Positions 11,144 through 21,901 of a DNA stretch of 64,000 nt are shown in pieces; positions within the stretch are counted from its first letter, which is position 1; every line of letters begins with the position of its first letter. The translations under genes were made by a program, and so were the position numbers. The stretch lies in contig NZ_CP024996.1 in the NCBI RefSeq assembly GCF_003719195.1, forward strand, positions 2,418,001 to 2,482,000, written 5' to 3'. The notes under the pieces are model-generated. The model was not told where the DNA came from, did no database searches, and saw nothing but the letters and a program-made list of their open reading frames with translations. This stretch comes from Herbaspirillum rubrisubalbicans (lineage in GTDB: Bacteria > Pseudomonadota > Gammaproteobacteria > Burkholderiales > Burkholderiaceae_D).

Positions 11144-12232
11144 ATGAGTATTCGACTGCAGCAACTGGTCGAGCGCCTGGGCGGACAGTTGAAGGGTGAT
11201 GCGACCATCGCGGTCCAGGGCATTGCGCCGCTGGACGCCGCAGGTGTCAGCCACATCACCTTCCTCTCCAATCCCAAGTTCCGCGCACAAGCCGAAGCGA
11301 CCCAGGCGGCGGCGCTGATCCTGTCCGAGGCTGACGATGCCCAGGTGCAGGGCTACGCCGGCGCCCGTATCGTTACCCGCAACCCCTACGCCTATTTCGC
11401 CCGTGCTGCCCAGTTGTTCCAGGCCGAGGCCGAAGTTCGTGCTCCCGCCGGCATCCACGCGAGCGCCGTAGTCGATCCTTCTGCCCAGGTGGCCGCCGAT
11501 GCCGTGATCGGCCCGCTGGTGGTGATCGAGGCGGGTGCCGTCATCGGCGCCCGTGCCCGCATTGATGCCGGCAGCTTCATCGGTCACCACGCCAAGGTCG
11601 GTGAGGATACCCATTTCCATGCCCGCGCCACCCTGCATCACGCCTGTGAGATCGGCGCGCGCGGCATCGTGCATTCGGGCGCGGTGATCGGTGCGGATGG
11701 CTTCGGTTTTGCCAACGAAGCCGGGCAATGGATCAAGATCCCGCAGGTAGGGCGCGTGATGATCGGCGATGATGTCGAAATCGGCGCCAATACCACCATC
11801 GACCGCGGTGCCCTGGCCGACACCGTGATCGAGGAGGGCGTCAAGCTCGACAACCAGATCCAGATCGCCCACAACTGCCACATCGGCGCGCACACCGCCA
11901 TTGCCGCCTGTGCCGGCATCGCCGGCAGCGCGAAAATCGGCAAATATTGCTCCATCGGTGGCGCCGCCATGATCCATGGCCACATCACCATCGTGGACAA
12001 AGTGCACGTGTCGGCCGGTACGCTGGCCTTGCGTTCCATCCTGGAGCCGGGCCAGTACACCGGCTTCTACCCCATCACGGAACACCGCGATTGGGAAAAA
12101 TCCGCTGCCTTGGTGCGCAATCTGGGCACGATGCGTGAGAAAATCCGGGCGTTGGAAAAATCGCTTAAAACGTTGACACAAGAACAAGCGGGCCAAGCCT
12201 CGCTTTCAGAGAATCAAGAAGAGAATGAATAG
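11144..12232 (+). CDS. lpxD: UDP-3-O-(3-hydroxyacyl)glucosamine N-acyltransferase
   Basis: LpxD adds the second 3-hydroxyacyl chain, to the amine, in lipid A synthesis. The 362-residue product begins [16 protein letters not shown], has an N-terminal uridine-binding domain, then many hexapeptide repeats (left-handed beta helix) with the catalytic His expected in HNCHIG at residue 243. A C-terminal helix follows. The open frame extends upstream to 11015, but the start at 11144 matches the family and the upstream part looks non-coding. The gene overlaps fabZ by eight bases. Confidence 0.96.
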   Translation: MSIRLQQLVERLGGQLKGDATIAVQGIAPLDAAGVSHITFLSNPKFRAQAEATQAAALILSEADDAQVQGYAGARIVTRNPYAYFARAAQLFQAEAEVRAPAGIHASAVVDPSAQVAADAVIGPLVVIEAGAVIGARARIDAGSFIGHHAKVGEDTHFHARATLHHACEIGARGIVHSGAVIGADGFGFANEAGQWIKIPQVGRVMIGDDVEIGANTTIDRGALADTVIEEGVKLDNQIQIAHNCHIGAHTAIAACAGIAGSAKIGKYCSIGGAAMIHGHITIVDKVHVSAGTLALRSILEPGQYTGFYPITEHRDWEKSAALVRNLGTMREKIRALEKSLKTLTQEQAGQASLSENQEENE

Positions 12233-12689
12233 CCTCGACATCAATCAAATCAAACAGTACCTGCCGCACCGCTACCCGCTGCTGCTGGTCGATCGCGTGC
12301 TGAACTGGGAGAGCGGCAAGACGATCACCGCCATCAAGAATGTGACTGTGAATGAAGAATTCTTCAACGGACACTTCCCCCACAAGCCGGTGATGCCGGG
12401 CGTGCTGATGATCGAGGCACTGGCCCAGACCGCCGCGCTGCTGTCCTTCCTGACCGAAGGCCGCAAGCCCGATGAAAACACCGTGGTCTATTTCGTCGGC
12501 ATCGACAACGCCCGCTTCAAGCGTCCGGTGGAGCCAGGCGACCAGTTGAAGATGGAAGTGGAAATCACCCGTCGTGCCCGTGGTATCTGGAAGTACCGCG
12601 CCGTGGCTACGGTGGACGGCCAGGTGGCGGTGGAAGGCGACCTGATGTGCACCATGCGCAGCGCCGCCGACGCCAGCCAGGGCGCCTGA
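12225..12689 (+). CDS. fabZ: 3-hydroxyacyl-ACP dehydratase FabZ
   Basis: FabZ dehydrates 3-hydroxyacyl-ACP in fatty acid elongation and competes with LpxA and LpxD for hydroxyacyl-ACP, which explains its place among the lpx genes. The 154-residue hotdog-fold protein has the substrate segment [11 protein letters not shown]. Catalytic His50 lies in [11 protein letters not shown] and the catalytic acid Glu64 in MIEALAQ. The start overlaps the end of lpxD, suggesting coupled translation. Confidence 0.97.
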   Translation: MNSLDINQIKQYLPHRYPLLLVDRVLNWESGKTITAIKNVTVNEEFFNGHFPHKPVMPGVLMIEALAQTAALLSFLTEGRKPDENTVVYFVGIDNARFKRPVEPGDQLKMEVEITRRARGIWKYRAVATVDGQVAVEGDLMCTMRSAADASQGA

Positions 12690-12733
12690 ACGCCTCCAAG
12701 CAGTCCAGTCTGCACGGCTTGAGGCTGCAAGCC

Positions 12734-12769
12734 AGGCCCGGTGGCGATCGGCAAGGTCGCACCGGGCCT
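12734..12769. repeat. Hairpin between fabZ and lpxA
   Basis: AGGCCCGGTG (12734-12743) is complementary to CACCGGGCCT (12760-12769), a perfect 10-bp stem with a 16-base loop. The bases after it are GATTCATTG, not a T-run. It lies in the 145-base gap between fabZ and lpxA, just before an AT-rich promoter-like stretch (ACAATGTAATAT near 12790). It could be a weak terminator or an RNA-processing site. Confidence 0.4.
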
Positions 12770-12834
12770 GATTCATTGTGCACATTGCTACAATGTAATA
12801 TGCACATTTTGCGAACCCAATCGAAGCACAGGAT

Positions 12835-13623
12835 ATGTCCAAGATCCATCCAAGCGCAGTAATTGCTCCCGGAGCACAGATCGATGACTCCGTCGAGATC
12901 GGCGCCTATGCTGTCATCGGCCCTGACGTGCGCATCGGCGCCGGCACCCGCATCGGTCCCCACGTGGTGATCGAAGGCCATACCCGCATCGGCCGCGACA
13001 ACGAAATTTTCCAGTTTGCCTCCATCGGCGCTGCGCCTCAGGACAAGAAGTATGCGGGCGAGCCCACCACGATGGAAATCGGCGACCGCAACACCATCCG
13101 CGAATTCGTCACCTTCAACCGTGGCACCGTCCAGGATGCGGGCGCTACCCGCATCGGCAACGACAACTGGATCATGGCCTACGTTCACCTGGCGCACGAC
13201 TGCCAGCTGGGCAGCCATATCATCCTGGCCAACAATGCCACCCTGGCCGGCCACGTGCATCTGGGCGACCACGTCTTCCTGGGCGGTTTCACTACCGTTC
13301 ACCAGTTCTGCCACATCGGTGCGCACGCGATGACCGCCTTCACTGCTGCCGTGAGCCAGGACGTGCCTCCCTTCGTGACCGCCGCTGGCAACCGCGCAGT
13401 ACCCTCCGGTATCAACAGCGAAGGCTTGCGCCGCCGTGGCTTCAGCAGCGAGCAGATCATGGAGATCAAACGCGCCTATAAGGTGATCTACCGCGCCGGC
13501 CTGCCGCTGGAAGAAGCCAAGCAGCAACTGGCCGAGATGGAAGCCAAGTCGGCCCACAGTGCCGAGCACATTCGCCTGCTGCGCGAATTCATCGAGGCTT
13601 CGGCCCGTGGCATCATCCGCTGA
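12835..13623 (+). CDS. lpxA: Acyl-ACP--UDP-N-acetylglucosamine O-acyltransferase
   Basis: LpxA carries out the first step of lipid A synthesis, adding a 3-hydroxyacyl chain to UDP-GlcNAc. The 262-residue protein starts [16 protein letters not shown] and is built of hexapeptide repeats in its first 190 residues. The catalytic His121 lies in LAHDC, and a C-terminal helical bundle completes the family length. It overlaps lpxB by 17 bases. The 145-base gap upstream with a hairpin suggests it may also be transcribed separately from lpxD-fabZ. Confidence 0.97.
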   Translation: MSKIHPSAVIAPGAQIDDSVEIGAYAVIGPDVRIGAGTRIGPHVVIEGHTRIGRDNEIFQFASIGAAPQDKKYAGEPTTMEIGDRNTIREFVTFNRGTVQDAGATRIGNDNWIMAYVHLAHDCQLGSHIILANNATLAGHVHLGDHVFLGGFTTVHQFCHIGAHAMTAFTAAVSQDVPPFVTAAGNRAVPSGINSEGLRRRGFSSEQIMEIKRAYKVIYRAGLPLEEAKQQLAEMEAKSAHSAEHIRLLREFIEASARGIIR

Positions 13624-14782
13624 CATCACGCGCCGCCAGTCGATCGCACTGGTAGCCGGCGAAAGTTCGGGCGACCTGCTGGGCAGTCGCCTGTTGGCCG
13701 GGGTGCGCGAGCGCCTGCCCGAGGTGCGCCTGCATGGCATCGGCGGCGAGCACATGATGGCGCAGGGTTTTACCAGCGACTGGCCGATGGACAAGCTCAC
13801 CGTGCGCGGCCTGTTCGAGGTGATCCCGCGCTATCGCGAGATCAAGGGCATCCAGGATGCGCTGCGCGACAAGTTGCTGGCCGACCGGCCGGATGTCTTC
13901 GTCGGCGTCGATTACCCCGGCTTCAACCTGGGCCTGGAAGAGCAGCTCAAGAAGGCCGGCATCCCGACCATCCACTTCATCGGTCCGCAGATCTGGGCCT
14001 GGCGCGGCTGGCGCATCAAGAAGATCCAGCGTGCGGTGTCGCACATGCTGGTGATCTTCCCCTTCGAGGAAAGCATCTACCGCCAGGCCGGCGTGCCGGT
14101 CACCTATGTCGGCCATCCGCTGGCCGAGGTGATCCCGCTGCAACCCGATACGCCGGGCGCACGCCAGCGCCTGGGCTTGACCGGGCCGGGCAGGGTGGTG
14201 GCCATCCTGCCCGGCAGCCGCATGAGCGAATTGAAGCAAAATGGCGAAGGTTTCCTGGCCGCAGCGCGGCTCTTGCAGCAACGCGATGGGCAATTACAGT
14301 TCGTCACGCCCATGGCGGGTGAGCGCCAGATGGCCTTCTTTGAAGAGCAGATTCGCCAGGGTGGATATGAAGATCTGGGCATCAGCGTGATCCGTGGCCA
14401 ATCGCACAGCGCCATGGAGGCCTCGGATGCAGTGCTGGTGGCCTCCGGCACGGCCTCGCTGGAGGTGGCGCTGTACAAGAAGCCGATGGTGATCTCCTAC
14501 AAGGTCAACTGGGCCTCGTACCAGATCATGCGGCACATGGCTTATCAGCCCTGGGTTGGCCTGCCCAATATCCTGGCACGCGAATTCCTGGTGCCGGAAC
14601 TGCTGCAGCACCAGGCCACGCCCCAGGCGCTGGCCGATGCCATGTGGTTCCAGCTGGAAGATCACGCGCACCAGCAACGCCTGGCGCGGCGCTTTGCCGA
14701 CCTGCATCAGTCCCTGCTGCGCGATACCAGCCGGGAGAGCGCCAACGCGGTATGTGAAGTCATGGGTGCAAGACGCCGTTGA
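13607..14782 (+). CDS. lpxB: Lipid-A-disaccharide synthase
   Basis: LpxB joins UDP-2,3-diacylglucosamine and lipid X to form the lipid A disaccharide. It is a GT-B fold peripheral membrane glycosyltransferase. The protein has the N-terminal motif [14 protein letters not shown], the segment GIGGEHM, and [11 protein letters not shown] in the middle, all typical of LpxB. I chose the GTG at 13607, giving 391 residues. The frame is open to 13559, but that stretch is translated in the lpxA frame. The start therefore lies inside the end of lpxA, which fits coupling. Confidence 0.93.
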   Translation: MASSADITRRQSIALVAGESSGDLLGSRLLAGVRERLPEVRLHGIGGEHMMAQGFTSDWPMDKLTVRGLFEVIPRYREIKGIQDALRDKLLADRPDVFVGVDYPGFNLGLEEQLKKAGIPTIHFIGPQIWAWRGWRIKKIQRAVSHMLVIFPFEESIYRQAGVPVTYVGHPLAEVIPLQPDTPGARQRLGLTGPGRVVAILPGSRMSELKQNGEGFLAAARLLQQRDGQLQFVTPMAGERQMAFFEEQIRQGGYEDLGISVIRGQSHSAMEASDAVLVASGTASLEVALYKKPMVISYKVNWASYQIMRHMAYQPWVGLPNILAREFLVPELLQHQATPQALADAMWFQLEDHAHQQRLARRFADLHQSLLRDTSRESANAVCEVMGARRR

Positions 14783-14842
14783 CGTGCAGGAATGAAGAAT
14801 CGCTGCGGCGATCGGTTTATAAGTTTGATGAAGGAAATTGCT

Positions 14843-15475
14843 ATGCCCAAGGCGGCGCCCCAGACCCTGGCTTTATTCGACGACTATACCGGCGAGATCA
14901 TCTGCGGGGTCGATGAGGCCGGCCGTGGTCCGCTGGCCGGCCCCGTCTTTGCGGCCGCCGTGATCCTCGATCCGGCGCGTCCGGTCAAGGGCTTGCGTGA
15001 TTCCAAGAAACTCTCCGAAGCCGCGCGCGACAGCCTGGCGCTGGAAATCAAGGAATCGGCACTGGCCTGGGCCATTGCTTCCTGCAACGAGCAGGAAATC
15101 GACGAACTCAACATCCTGCACGCCAGCATGTTGGCCATGCGGCGCGCGGTGGAATCGCTCTCGACGCTGCCCACGCTGGCCTTGATCGATGGCAACCGCT
15201 GCCCGGTCATGAGCATCCGTTCCGAAGCCATCGTCAAGGGCGACGACAAGGTGCCGGCCATCTCGGCCGCCTCCATCCTCGCCAAGACTGCCCGCGACGC
15301 CGCGCTGATGGTCTTGCACGACACCTATCCGCACTACGGTTTCGACCGCCATAAGGGCTATCCGACCCCCTTGCATCTGGAAATGCTGCGCCTGCATGGC
15401 GTCTCGCCGGTCCATCGCCGTTCCTATGCGCCGGTCAGGGCCTTGCTGTCTGCCCAGACCGTGATACCGGCGTGA
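14843..15475 (+). CDS. rnhB: Ribonuclease HII
   Basis: RNase HII removes ribonucleotides from DNA and degrades RNA in RNA-DNA hybrids. The 210-residue protein has the [12 protein letters not shown] motif with catalytic Asp24 and Glu25, then LRDSKKLS and the third acidic site in LIDGN. The start at 14843 is chosen because AAGGA at 14831-14835 sits at good distance and the protein then begins MPKAAPQ. Two earlier in-frame ATGs (14792 and 14828) lack such a site. rnhB after lpxB is conserved in proteobacteria. The next gene overlaps by four bases. Confidence 0.95.
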   Translation: MPKAAPQTLALFDDYTGEIICGVDEAGRGPLAGPVFAAAVILDPARPVKGLRDSKKLSEAARDSLALEIKESALAWAIASCNEQEIDELNILHASMLAMRRAVESLSTLPTLALIDGNRCPVMSIRSEAIVKGDDKVPAISAASILAKTARDAALMVLHDTYPHYGFDRHKGYPTPLHLEMLRLHGVSPVHRRSYAPVRALLSAQTVIPA

Positions 15476-16278
15476 ACGAGATGAGCATGAAACTGATCAC
15501 CTCCAAGGACAATCCGGTCTTCAAGGACTTGAAGCAACTGGCCACCAGCAGCCAGGCCCGCCGCCGTGCCGGCCAGAGCCTGCTGGATGGCGTACACCTG
15601 GCGCAGGCCTGGCTGCAACATCGTGGCGCGCCGCAGGTGTGCGTGGTGGCTGAGAGCGCCCAGTATCACCCTGAGGTGGCTCCCATCCTGGCGCAATGTG
15701 AAGCTTTGCACGCACAATGCCTGGTGCTGGCCGACAGGCTCTATGACGCCATCAGCACGGTCGAAAATGGCGTGGGCTTGCTGCTGCTGGTGACCACACC
15801 AGAGCCTGCTGCGCCCACGTCCTTGAAGGAATCGGCCGTGCTGCTTGATGGCCTGCAGGATCCGGGCAATCTCGGCTCCATCCTGCGCAGCGCAGCTGCG
15901 GCGGGCGTGAAGCAGGTGTTCTGTTCGCCCGGTACGGCGGCAGCCTGGTCGCCCAAGGTCTTGCGTGCCGGTATGGGCGCGCACTTCGTGCTGGATATCT
16001 TCGAGAATGCCGATCTGGTCGCCCTGTGCGCCGCCAGTCGCATCCCCTTGCTGGCCACCAGCTCGCACGCGGCCCAGACCATCTATGACTGCGACCTGTC
16101 CGGTCCGGTGGCCTGGCTGCTGGGGCATGAAGGGCAGGGGGTGTCAGCGGCCTTGCAAGATGCGGCCACGCATGAAGTGGTGATTCCGCACCTGGGCGAG
16201 ATGGAGTCGCTCAACGTCGCTGCCGCTGCTGCGGTCTGCCTGTTCGAACAACTGCGCCAGCGCACCGTCGGGCGTTGA
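15472..16278 (+). CDS. TrmH/SpoU-family RNA 2'-O-methyltransferase
   Basis: This is a SPOUT-class methyltransferase that uses S-adenosylmethionine to methylate ribose 2'-OH in rRNA or tRNA. The 268-residue protein has an N-terminal substrate-binding domain starting [17 protein letters not shown] and the C-terminal knot motifs [28 protein letters not shown] and [16 protein letters not shown]. The start is uncertain: GTG at 15472 overlaps the rnhB stop, and ATGs at 15481 and 15487 are alternatives. The N-terminal sequence resembles RlmB/TsnR-like enzymes. I cannot tell the exact target nucleotide. Confidence 0.88.
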   Translation: MNEMSMKLITSKDNPVFKDLKQLATSSQARRRAGQSLLDGVHLAQAWLQHRGAPQVCVVAESAQYHPEVAPILAQCEALHAQCLVLADRLYDAISTVENGVGLLLLVTTPEPAAPTSLKESAVLLDGLQDPGNLGSILRSAAAAGVKQVFCSPGTAAAWSPKVLRAGMGAHFVLDIFENADLVALCAASRIPLLATSSHAAQTIYDCDLSGPVAWLLGHEGQGVSAALQDAATHEVVIPHLGEMESLNVAAAAAVCLFEQLRQRTVGR

Positions 16279-16292
16279 CGGCGACGCCCACC

Positions 16293-16796
16293 ATGGCCGT
16301 CTTGCCGCCACGCCACATGGCCGACATGGCCGCCCTGGCCGACTACTTCTTGGGGGAATGGATCTTCACCCGGACCATCTGGGAGGGCAGCGACACCCCC
16401 CAGGCTACGGCGACTGGTGAACTGAGCTTCACTGCCGGCACGCTCCCTGGCCAGTTGATCTATCGCGAGCATGGCCAGTTGCGCATGGTCGGTGCGCCTG
16501 ACCGTCTGATCCCGTTTTCCCGCGTCTTTGACTATCGCTTCGGCGCAGATCGCCTGGCGGTGCTGTTCGCCGATGGCGAGCGCATCGGCCAGCCTTACCA
16601 GGACTACCTGCTGCAAGGGGTGGAACTGGTGCCGGCCGCCGATCACCTGTGCGGCGCGGATTGCTATAACGCGGTGTATACAGCCCATAGTGAAGATTGC
16701 TTCACTATGGAGACCACCATCAACGGCCCCAAGAAATGTACACGCGTGCGGAGTGAATTTTCACGCCGACTTTCGCTCAGCGCGTCTCCAGCTTGA
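16293..16796 (+). CDS. DUF6314 family protein
   Basis: This is a small soluble protein of about 167 residues with no known enzymatic motif. Segments such as [24 protein letters not shown] and the Cys-containing [10 protein letters not shown] resemble the DUF6314 family, which is annotated only by domain. The start is uncertain. The frame extends to a TTG at 16275 that overlaps the preceding gene, and the ATG at 16293 is preferred. Its 3' end overlaps the 3' end of ppsR on the opposite strand by 20 bases. I cannot assign a function. Confidence 0.7.
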   Translation: MAVLPPRHMADMAALADYFLGEWIFTRTIWEGSDTPQATATGELSFTAGTLPGQLIYREHGQLRMVGAPDRLIPFSRVFDYRFGADRLAVLFADGERIGQPYQDYLLQGVELVPAADHLCGADCYNAVYTAHSEDCFTMETTINGPKKCTRVRSEFSRRLSLSASPA

Positions 16797-17631
16797 TTTC
16801 CTGCAGGATGGTGGCGGCGATTTCCTCGATGGACTTGGTGGTGGAGGACATCCAGCGAATGCCTTCGCGCCGCATCATCTTCTCTGCCTCATTGATTTCA
16901 TAGCGGCAATTTTCCAGCGCTGCATATTTGCTGCCCGGACGACGCTCATTGCGCACTTCCGAGAGCCGTTCGGCGGCAATGGTGAGGCCGAAGATCTTCT
17001 TCTTGTGCATCACCAGCCCGCTGGGCAGCTTGTCGCGCTCGAAGTCTTCCGGGATCAGCGGATAGTTGGCGCACTTGATGCCGAACTGCATGGCCAGGTA
17101 CAGGCTGGTGGGGGTCTTGCCCGAGCGCGACACGCCCACCAGGATCACATCCGCTTCCGAGAGGTTCTTGTTTGATTGTCCATCATCGTGCGCCAGCGAG
17201 AAGTTGATGGCTTCAATGCGGTTGCGGTATTCCTCGGAGTCGGTGGTGTTGTGGCTGCGGCCGATGGTGTGGGTGGACTTCATTTCCAGCTCCTGCTCCA
17301 GCGGCTCCACGAAGGTCTGGAACAGGTCCATGTGCATGGCCTTGGCGCGGCGGATCACCGAAGACAGCTCCGACTTCACCAGGGTCGAGAAGACGATGGG
17401 CAGCTTGCCATCCACCGAATAGGCTTCGTTGATCTTGCGGGTGGCGTCGTGCGCCTTTTCCAGGGTGTCGATGAAGGGCAGACGCACCTGCTTGAAACGC
17501 AGCTCGAACTGGCTTAACACCGAGTGCCCGAAGGTCTCCGCCGTGATCCCGGTGCCGTCGGAGACGAAGAACACGGTGCGGTTGGCGGCCAGGAGAGGGG
17601 AAGGGTGCGGGATCGGCATGGGGTCGAGCAT
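16777..17631 (-). CDS. ppsR: PEP synthase regulatory protein (kinase/pyrophosphorylase)
   Basis: PpsR reversibly inactivates PEP synthase by ADP-dependent phosphorylation of a threonine and reactivates it by phosphate-dependent pyrophosphorolysis. The 284-residue protein starts with a family segment [15 protein letters not shown] and has the P-loop GVSRSGKTP at residues 166-174. Both are typical of the DUF299 family. It is divergent from ppsA, its expected substrate protein, which supports the call. The chosen ATG gives [12 protein letters not shown] second ATG four residues later is possible. Confidence 0.95.
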   Translation of the reverse strand: MLDPMPIPHPSPLLAANRTVFFVSDGTGITAETFGHSVLSQFELRFKQVRLPFIDTLEKAHDATRKINEAYSVDGKLPIVFSTLVKSELSSVIRRAKAMHMDLFQTFVEPLEQELEMKSTHTIGRSHNTTDSEEYRNRIEAINFSLAHDDGQSNKNLSEADVILVGVSRSGKTPTSLYLAMQFGIKCANYPLIPEDFERDKLPSGLVMHKKKIFGLTIAAERLSEVRNERRPGSKYAALENCRYEINEAEKMMRREGIRWMSSTTKSIEEIAATILQEIKLETR

Positions 17632-17935
17632 GTCTTGTCTTTTGAAAAATAGAAAAAGTGTTGGGTGCTAATAACAAAAATGATTTCACGCGGTACAATG
17701 CTTGGCAACAATTTCGAGAAGCCCATCTTGATGACCGTCATGCCGCCGCGCAATTTGCCCGAGTTCCTGATGATGTTTGCACTGGCAAACGTCCTCGCTG
17801 CCTGCGTGCGCCGGATGCTGTCCCTGGGCTGGTCCTCGAAGCCGCACCTGCTGCCGCAACCGTCGCAGAATAACAAAAATAAACCGACCCATGCCGCGCC
17901 CGCGAAGATTTCTTATCATCAAGCTAGGGGTTGTC
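17632..17935. promoter_or_regulatory. Divergent ppsR-ppsA intergenic region
   Basis: These 304 bases separate two divergent genes and must hold both promoters. The part next to ppsR is AT-rich (TGAAAAATAGAAAAAG). A GCGGTACAATG stretch near 17689-17699 is a -10-like candidate reading toward ppsA. The central part is GC-rich with an open frame continuous with ppsA, but it lacks a family match. I see no clear operator. Confidence 0.4.
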
Positions 17936-20350
17936 ATGTCCAACGCAGTAAACACCCAGGGGGCGGTATACGTAGCCTCCTTTGAAAATCTTCGCATGAC
18001 GGACGTCGAGTCCGTCGGTGGCAAAAACGCATCGCTGGGTGAAATGATCTCCCAGTTGGCCGGCGCGGGTGTGCGCGTGCCGGGCGGTTTCGCTACGACT
18101 GCGCAAGCTTTCCGTGATTTCCTGGAGCACAGCGCCGATGGCGGCCCGACCCTGGCCGCCCGTATCGCCAAGCGTCTCGAAGGCTTGGATATCGATGACG
18201 TGCGTGCACTGGCGCAAGCCGGTGCCGAGATCCGCCAATGGATCGTCGAGACCCCGTTCCAGCCGCGCCTGGACCAGGAAATCCGTGCCTTCTACGACAA
18301 GCTGGTGGCCGATTCGACCGCCGAGATGTCCTTCGCCGTGCGCTCCTCCGCCACCGCAGAAGACCTGCCCGACGCGTCCTTCGCCGGTCAGCAGGAAACC
18401 TTCCTGAACGTGGTCGGCATCGACAACGTGCTCGAAGCCATGAAGCATGTCTTCGCTTCGCTCTACAACGACCGCGCGATCTCCTATCGCGTCCACAAGG
18501 GCTTCACCCACGCCGAAGTGGCATTGTCCGCTGGCGTGCAGCGCATGGTGCGTTCGGATGTGGGCGCCGCTGGCGTGATGTTTACCATCGACACCGAATC
18601 CGGCTTCAAGGATGTGGTCTTCATCACCTCCAGCTATGGCCTGGGCGAAACCGTGGTGCAGGGCGCCGTCAACCCGGACGAATACTACGTCCACAAGCCC
18701 ATGCTGGAACTGGGCAAGCAGCCGGTGATCCGCCGCAACCTGGGTTCCAAGCTGATCAAGATGGAATTCACCGGCGAAGCCAAGGCCGGCCGTTCGGTCA
18801 AGACCGTGGACGTGCCGGTGGAACTGCGCAACCGCTATTCCCTGACCGACGCCGAAGTGGTGGAACTGGCCAAGTACGCCACCATCATCGAGAAGCACTA
18901 CCAGCGTCCGATGGACATCGAATGGGGCAAGGACGGCCGCGACGGCAAGCTCTACATCCTGCAGGCCCGTCCCGAAACCGTGAAGTCGCAGCAAAAGGCC
19001 ACCGATGCCCAGCAGCGCTTCAAGCTCAAGAGCTCGGGCACCGTGCTGGCCACCGGCCGTGCGATTGGCCAGAAGATCGGCGCCGGTCCGGTGCGCGTCA
19101 TCAGCGATCCGGCTGAAATGGAACGCGTGCAACCCGGCGACGTGCTGGTGGCCGACATGACCGACCCCAACTGGGAGCCGGTCATGAAGCGCGCCTCGGC
19201 CATCGTCACCAACCGTGGCGGCCGTACCTGCCACGCCGCCATCATCGCCCGCGAACTGGGCGTGCCGGCCGTGGTTGGTTGCGGCGACGCGACCGAAGTG
19301 TTGAAGGATGGCAACCTGGTGACGGTCTCCTGCGCCGAAGGCGACGAAGGCAAGATCTATGACGGCCTGCTGGAAACCGAAGTGACCGAAGTGGCCCGTG
19401 GCGAACTGCCGCCGATCCCGCTGAAGGTGATGATGAACGTGGGCAACCCGCAACTGGCCTTCGACTTCCAGTCGATCCCCAACGGCGGTGTCGGCCTGGC
19501 GCGTCTGGAATTCATCATCAACAACAATATCGGCGTGCACCCCAAGGCCATCCTGGAATACCCGAACATCGACGCCGACCTGAAGAAGGCCGTCGAATCG
19601 GTAGCCCGTGGCCATGCCTCACCCAAGGCCTTCTACGTCGACAAGCTGGCTGAAGGTATCGCCACCATCGCCGCGGCCTTCTGGCCCAAGCCGGTGATCG
19701 TGCGCCTGTCGGACTTCAAGTCCAACGAGTACAAGAAGCTGATCGGCGGTTCGCGCTACGAGCCGGACGAAGAAAACCCGATGCTGGGCTTCCGTGGCGC
19801 CGCGCGCTACCTGGCGCACGACTTCGCCGAAGCCTTCCAGATGGAATGCCAGGCCATGAAGCGTGTGCGTGAAGACATGGGCCTGACCAACGTCGAGGTG
19901 ATGGTGCCCTTCGTGCGTACCCTGGGCCAGGCCGAGAAGGTCATTGGTCTGTTGGGCAAGTATGGTCTCAAGCGTGGCGAGAACGGCCTGCGCGTCATCA
20001 TGATGTGCGAAGTGCCGTCCAACGCCATCCTGGCCGATCAGTTCCTGGAGCACTTCGATGGCTTCTCCATCGGTTCCAACGACCTGACCCAACTGACCCT
20101 GGGCCTGGACCGCGATTCCGGCATGGAACTGCTGGCGGCGGACTTCGATGAGCGCGATCCGGCCGTGCAGGCCTTGCTGACCAAGGTCATCACCACTTGC
20201 CGCGAAAAGGGCAAGTACGTGGGTATCTGCGGCCAAGGTCCTTCGGATCACCCGGACTTCGCACAGTGGCTGATGGAGCAGGGCATCGAGTCCATCTCGC
20301 TGAACCCGGATACCGTCATCGACACCTGGCAGCAACTGGCCAAGAAGTGA
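17936..20350 (+). CDS. ppsA: Phosphoenolpyruvate synthase
   Basis: PEP synthase converts pyruvate, ATP and water to PEP, AMP and phosphate, needed for gluconeogenesis on organic acids. The 804-residue protein has the N-terminal ATP-grasp domain ([11 protein letters not shown] and QETFLNVVG). The phosphohistidine domain follows with [21 protein letters not shown] around His433. The C-terminal PEP/pyruvate barrel contains [14 protein letters not shown]. The ATG at 17936 matches the family N-terminus. The frame is open to 17777, but that extension is unlikely to be translated. It is divergent from its regulator ppsR and ends in a strong terminator. Confidence 0.97.
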   Translation: MSNAVNTQGAVYVASFENLRMTDVESVGGKNASLGEMISQLAGAGVRVPGGFATTAQAFRDFLEHSADGGPTLAARIAKRLEGLDIDDVRALAQAGAEIRQWIVETPFQPRLDQEIRAFYDKLVADSTAEMSFAVRSSATAEDLPDASFAGQQETFLNVVGIDNVLEAMKHVFASLYNDRAISYRVHKGFTHAEVALSAGVQRMVRSDVGAAGVMFTIDTESGFKDVVFITSSYGLGETVVQGAVNPDEYYVHKPMLELGKQPVIRRNLGSKLIKMEFTGEAKAGRSVKTVDVPVELRNRYSLTDAEVVELAKYATIIEKHYQRPMDIEWGKDGRDGKLYILQARPETVKSQQKATDAQQRFKLKSSGTVLATGRAIGQKIGAGPVRVISDPAEMERVQPGDVLVADMTDPNWEPVMKRASAIVTNRGGRTCHAAIIARELGVPAVVGCGDATEVLKDGNLVTVSCAEGDEGKIYDGLLETEVTEVARGELPPIPLKVMMNVGNPQLAFDFQSIPNGGVGLARLEFIINNNIGVHPKAILEYPNIDADLKKAVESVARGHASPKAFYVDKLAEGIATIAAAFWPKPVIVRLSDFKSNEYKKLIGGSRYEPDEENPMLGFRGAARYLAHDFAEAFQMECQAMKRVREDMGLTNVEVMVPFVRTLGQAEKVIGLLGKYGLKRGENGLRVIMMCEVPSNAILADQFLEHFDGFSIGSNDLTQLTLGLDRDSGMELLAADFDERDPAVQALLTKVITTCREKGKYVGICGQGPSDHPDFAQWLMEQGIESISLNPDTVIDTWQQLAKK

Positions 20351-20392
20351 TGCAGCTTTAGGCGTCACTGAAGACAGTCTGTAAAGAAGTAC

Positions 20393-20427
20393 AAGGCGCG
20401 GGCAGAAATGTCCGCGCCTTTGTTTTT
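20393..20427 (+). terminator. Terminator after ppsA
   Basis: AAGGCGCGG-GCA (20393-20404) pairs with TGTCCGCGCCTT (20409-20420) around a GAAA-type loop, and TGTTTTT follows. It lies 43 bases after the ppsA stop and is a strong intrinsic terminator. Confidence 0.88.
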
Positions 20428-20497
20428 GCGAGAGTCCTATGTTCTCAAGCTGCGGTAGACTTGTGTTCTTTGCAGTTTTCTTCATGGGGATTCGACA

Positions 20498-20932
20498 ATG
20501 ACGGACTGGTCACTCTGGCTGGTGCTGGCCGGCGGGCTGCTGGGTGCAGAACTCTTCACAGGCAGCTTTTACCTGCTCATGATCGCGCTGGGCCTGGTGG
20601 CCGGCGCCATCGCGGCCTGGTGCGGGCTGATGCTGGAGTGGCAGTTGCTGGTGGCGGCCGTGGTGGGTGTGGCCGCCGTGCTGGGCTTGCGTCACAGTCC
20701 TTATGGCCGCCTGCGCCGCAGTAGCGCCAATGACGATCCCAATGTCTTGCTGGATATCGGCCAGAGCATCGAGGTGCCGGCCTGGCAAGCCCATGGCCAG
20801 CAATATCTCGCCCGCGTGCCGTATCGCGGCGCGCAATGGGATGTCGAGCTCTTGCCCGGCCATCATGCGCTGCCGGGCAGCTACGTCATCCGCGAAATCC
20901 GTGGCAGCCGCCTGCTGGTGGCGCCACGCTGA
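20498..20932 (+). CDS. NfeD-family membrane protein
   Basis: This is a short NfeD-like protein of 144 residues with two or three N-terminal membrane segments and a C-terminal OB-fold domain of about 70 residues (DIGQSIEVPAWQAHGQQYLARV and following). Short NfeD proteins are nearly always encoded next to SPFH/stomatin proteins and are thought to interact with them in membrane microdomains. Here the SPFH gene follows by 54 bases, so they probably form an operon. The protein lacks the serine protease domain of long NfeD proteins. Confidence 0.9.
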   Translation: MTDWSLWLVLAGGLLGAELFTGSFYLLMIALGLVAGAIAAWCGLMLEWQLLVAAVVGVAAVLGLRHSPYGRLRRSSANDDPNVLLDIGQSIEVPAWQAHGQQYLARVPYRGAQWDVELLPGHHALPGSYVIREIRGSRLLVAPR

Positions 20933-20957
20933 TTTGACTGATTGGTACCGTTTTCTT

Positions 20958-20967
20958 CCCCCCCCCC
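20958..20967 (+). repeat. C10 homopolymer tract before the SPFH gene
   Basis: Ten consecutive C residues lie between the NfeD gene stop and the CAGGAG ribosome binding site (20976-20981) of the SPFH gene. It is the longest mononucleotide C run I noticed in the window. Tracts of this length can change by slippage. Confidence 0.9.
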
Positions 20968-20986
20968 TCGTTTTCAGGAGAATTCC

Positions 20987-21898
20987 ATGCTGGGCAGCGT
21001 CACTCTGGTCATCTTCTTCCTCGCCATCGTCTTCGTCGTGCAGACGGTCAAGGTGGTCCCGCAGCAGCACGCCTGGGTGGTCGAACGCCTGGGTAAATAC
21101 CACGCCACGCTGGCACCGGGCCTGAACATCGTGGTGCCCTTCATCGACCGCGTGGCCTACAAGCACGTGCTCAAGGAAATTCCGCTGGATGTGCCGCCGC
21201 AGGTCTGCATCACCAAGGACAACACGCAGTTGCAGGTGGATGGCATCCTGTATTTCCAGATCACCGATCCGATGCGCGCCTCTTATGGTTCGTCCAACTA
21301 CATCGCCGCCATCACGCAACTGGCCCAGACCACGCTGCGTTCGGTGATCGGCAAGATGGAACTGGACAAGACCTTCGAGGAACGCGACCACATCAACACC
21401 GCCATCGTCAGCGCCATCGATGAATCGGCCGAGAATTGGGGCGTGAAGGTGTTGCGCTACGAGATCAAGGACCTGACTCCGCCCAAGGAAATCCTGCACG
21501 CCATGCAGGCCCAGATCACCGCCGAGCGCGAGAAGCGCGCCCTGATCGCCGCCTCCGAAGGCCGCAAGCAGGAACAGATCAACATCGCCACCGGCGAGCG
21601 CGAAGCCGCCATCGCCCGTTCCGAAGGCGAGAAGCAGGCTTCCATCAACCGCGCCCAAGGCCAGGCCGCTGCCATCCTCGCCATTGCCGAAGCCAGTGCC
21701 GAGGCCATCCGCAAGACCGCTGCCGCGATCCAGCAACCGGGCGGTTCGGACGCCGTCAACCTGAAGGTGGCCGAGCAATATGTGGATGCCTTCGGCAAGC
21801 TGGCCAAGGCCAATAACTCCATCATCGTGCCAGCCAACCTGTCGGACATGAGCGGGCTGATCGCCTCGGCCCTGCAAGTGGTCAAGCAACAGAAATAA
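20987..21898 (+). CDS. qmcA: SPFH/stomatin-family membrane protein (QmcA/paraslipin type)
   Basis: The 303-residue protein has one N-terminal membrane anchor (VTLVIFFLAIVFVVQTV), followed by the SPFH domain starting VVPQQHAWVVERLGKYHATLAPGLN. A coiled-coil-rich part with repeated AxxEGEKQ/AEGR segments and an Ala-rich C-terminus complete it. This matches QmcA-type stomatins, which form oligomers in lipid microdomains and often interact with FtsH or NfeD. The start at 20987 follows CAGGAG and begins MLGSVTL. An in-frame ATG at 20942 would translate through the C10 tract and is rejected. Confidence 0.93.
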   Translation: MLGSVTLVIFFLAIVFVVQTVKVVPQQHAWVVERLGKYHATLAPGLNIVVPFIDRVAYKHVLKEIPLDVPPQVCITKDNTQLQVDGILYFQITDPMRASYGSSNYIAAITQLAQTTLRSVIGKMELDKTFEERDHINTAIVSAIDESAENWGVKVLRYEIKDLTPPKEILHAMQAQITAEREKRALIAASEGRKQEQINIATGEREAAIARSEGEKQASINRAQGQAAAILAIAEASAEAIRKTAAAIQQPGGSDAVNLKVAEQYVDAFGKLAKANNSIIVPANLSDMSGLIASALQVVKQQK

Positions 21899-21901
21899 GC
21901 C

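Noticed and set aside
17924..19615. 563-codon antisense frame across ppsA
   Set aside because: Same shadow effect. The composition is the mirror of ppsA codons and no motif is visible, while ppsA on the other strand is fully supported.
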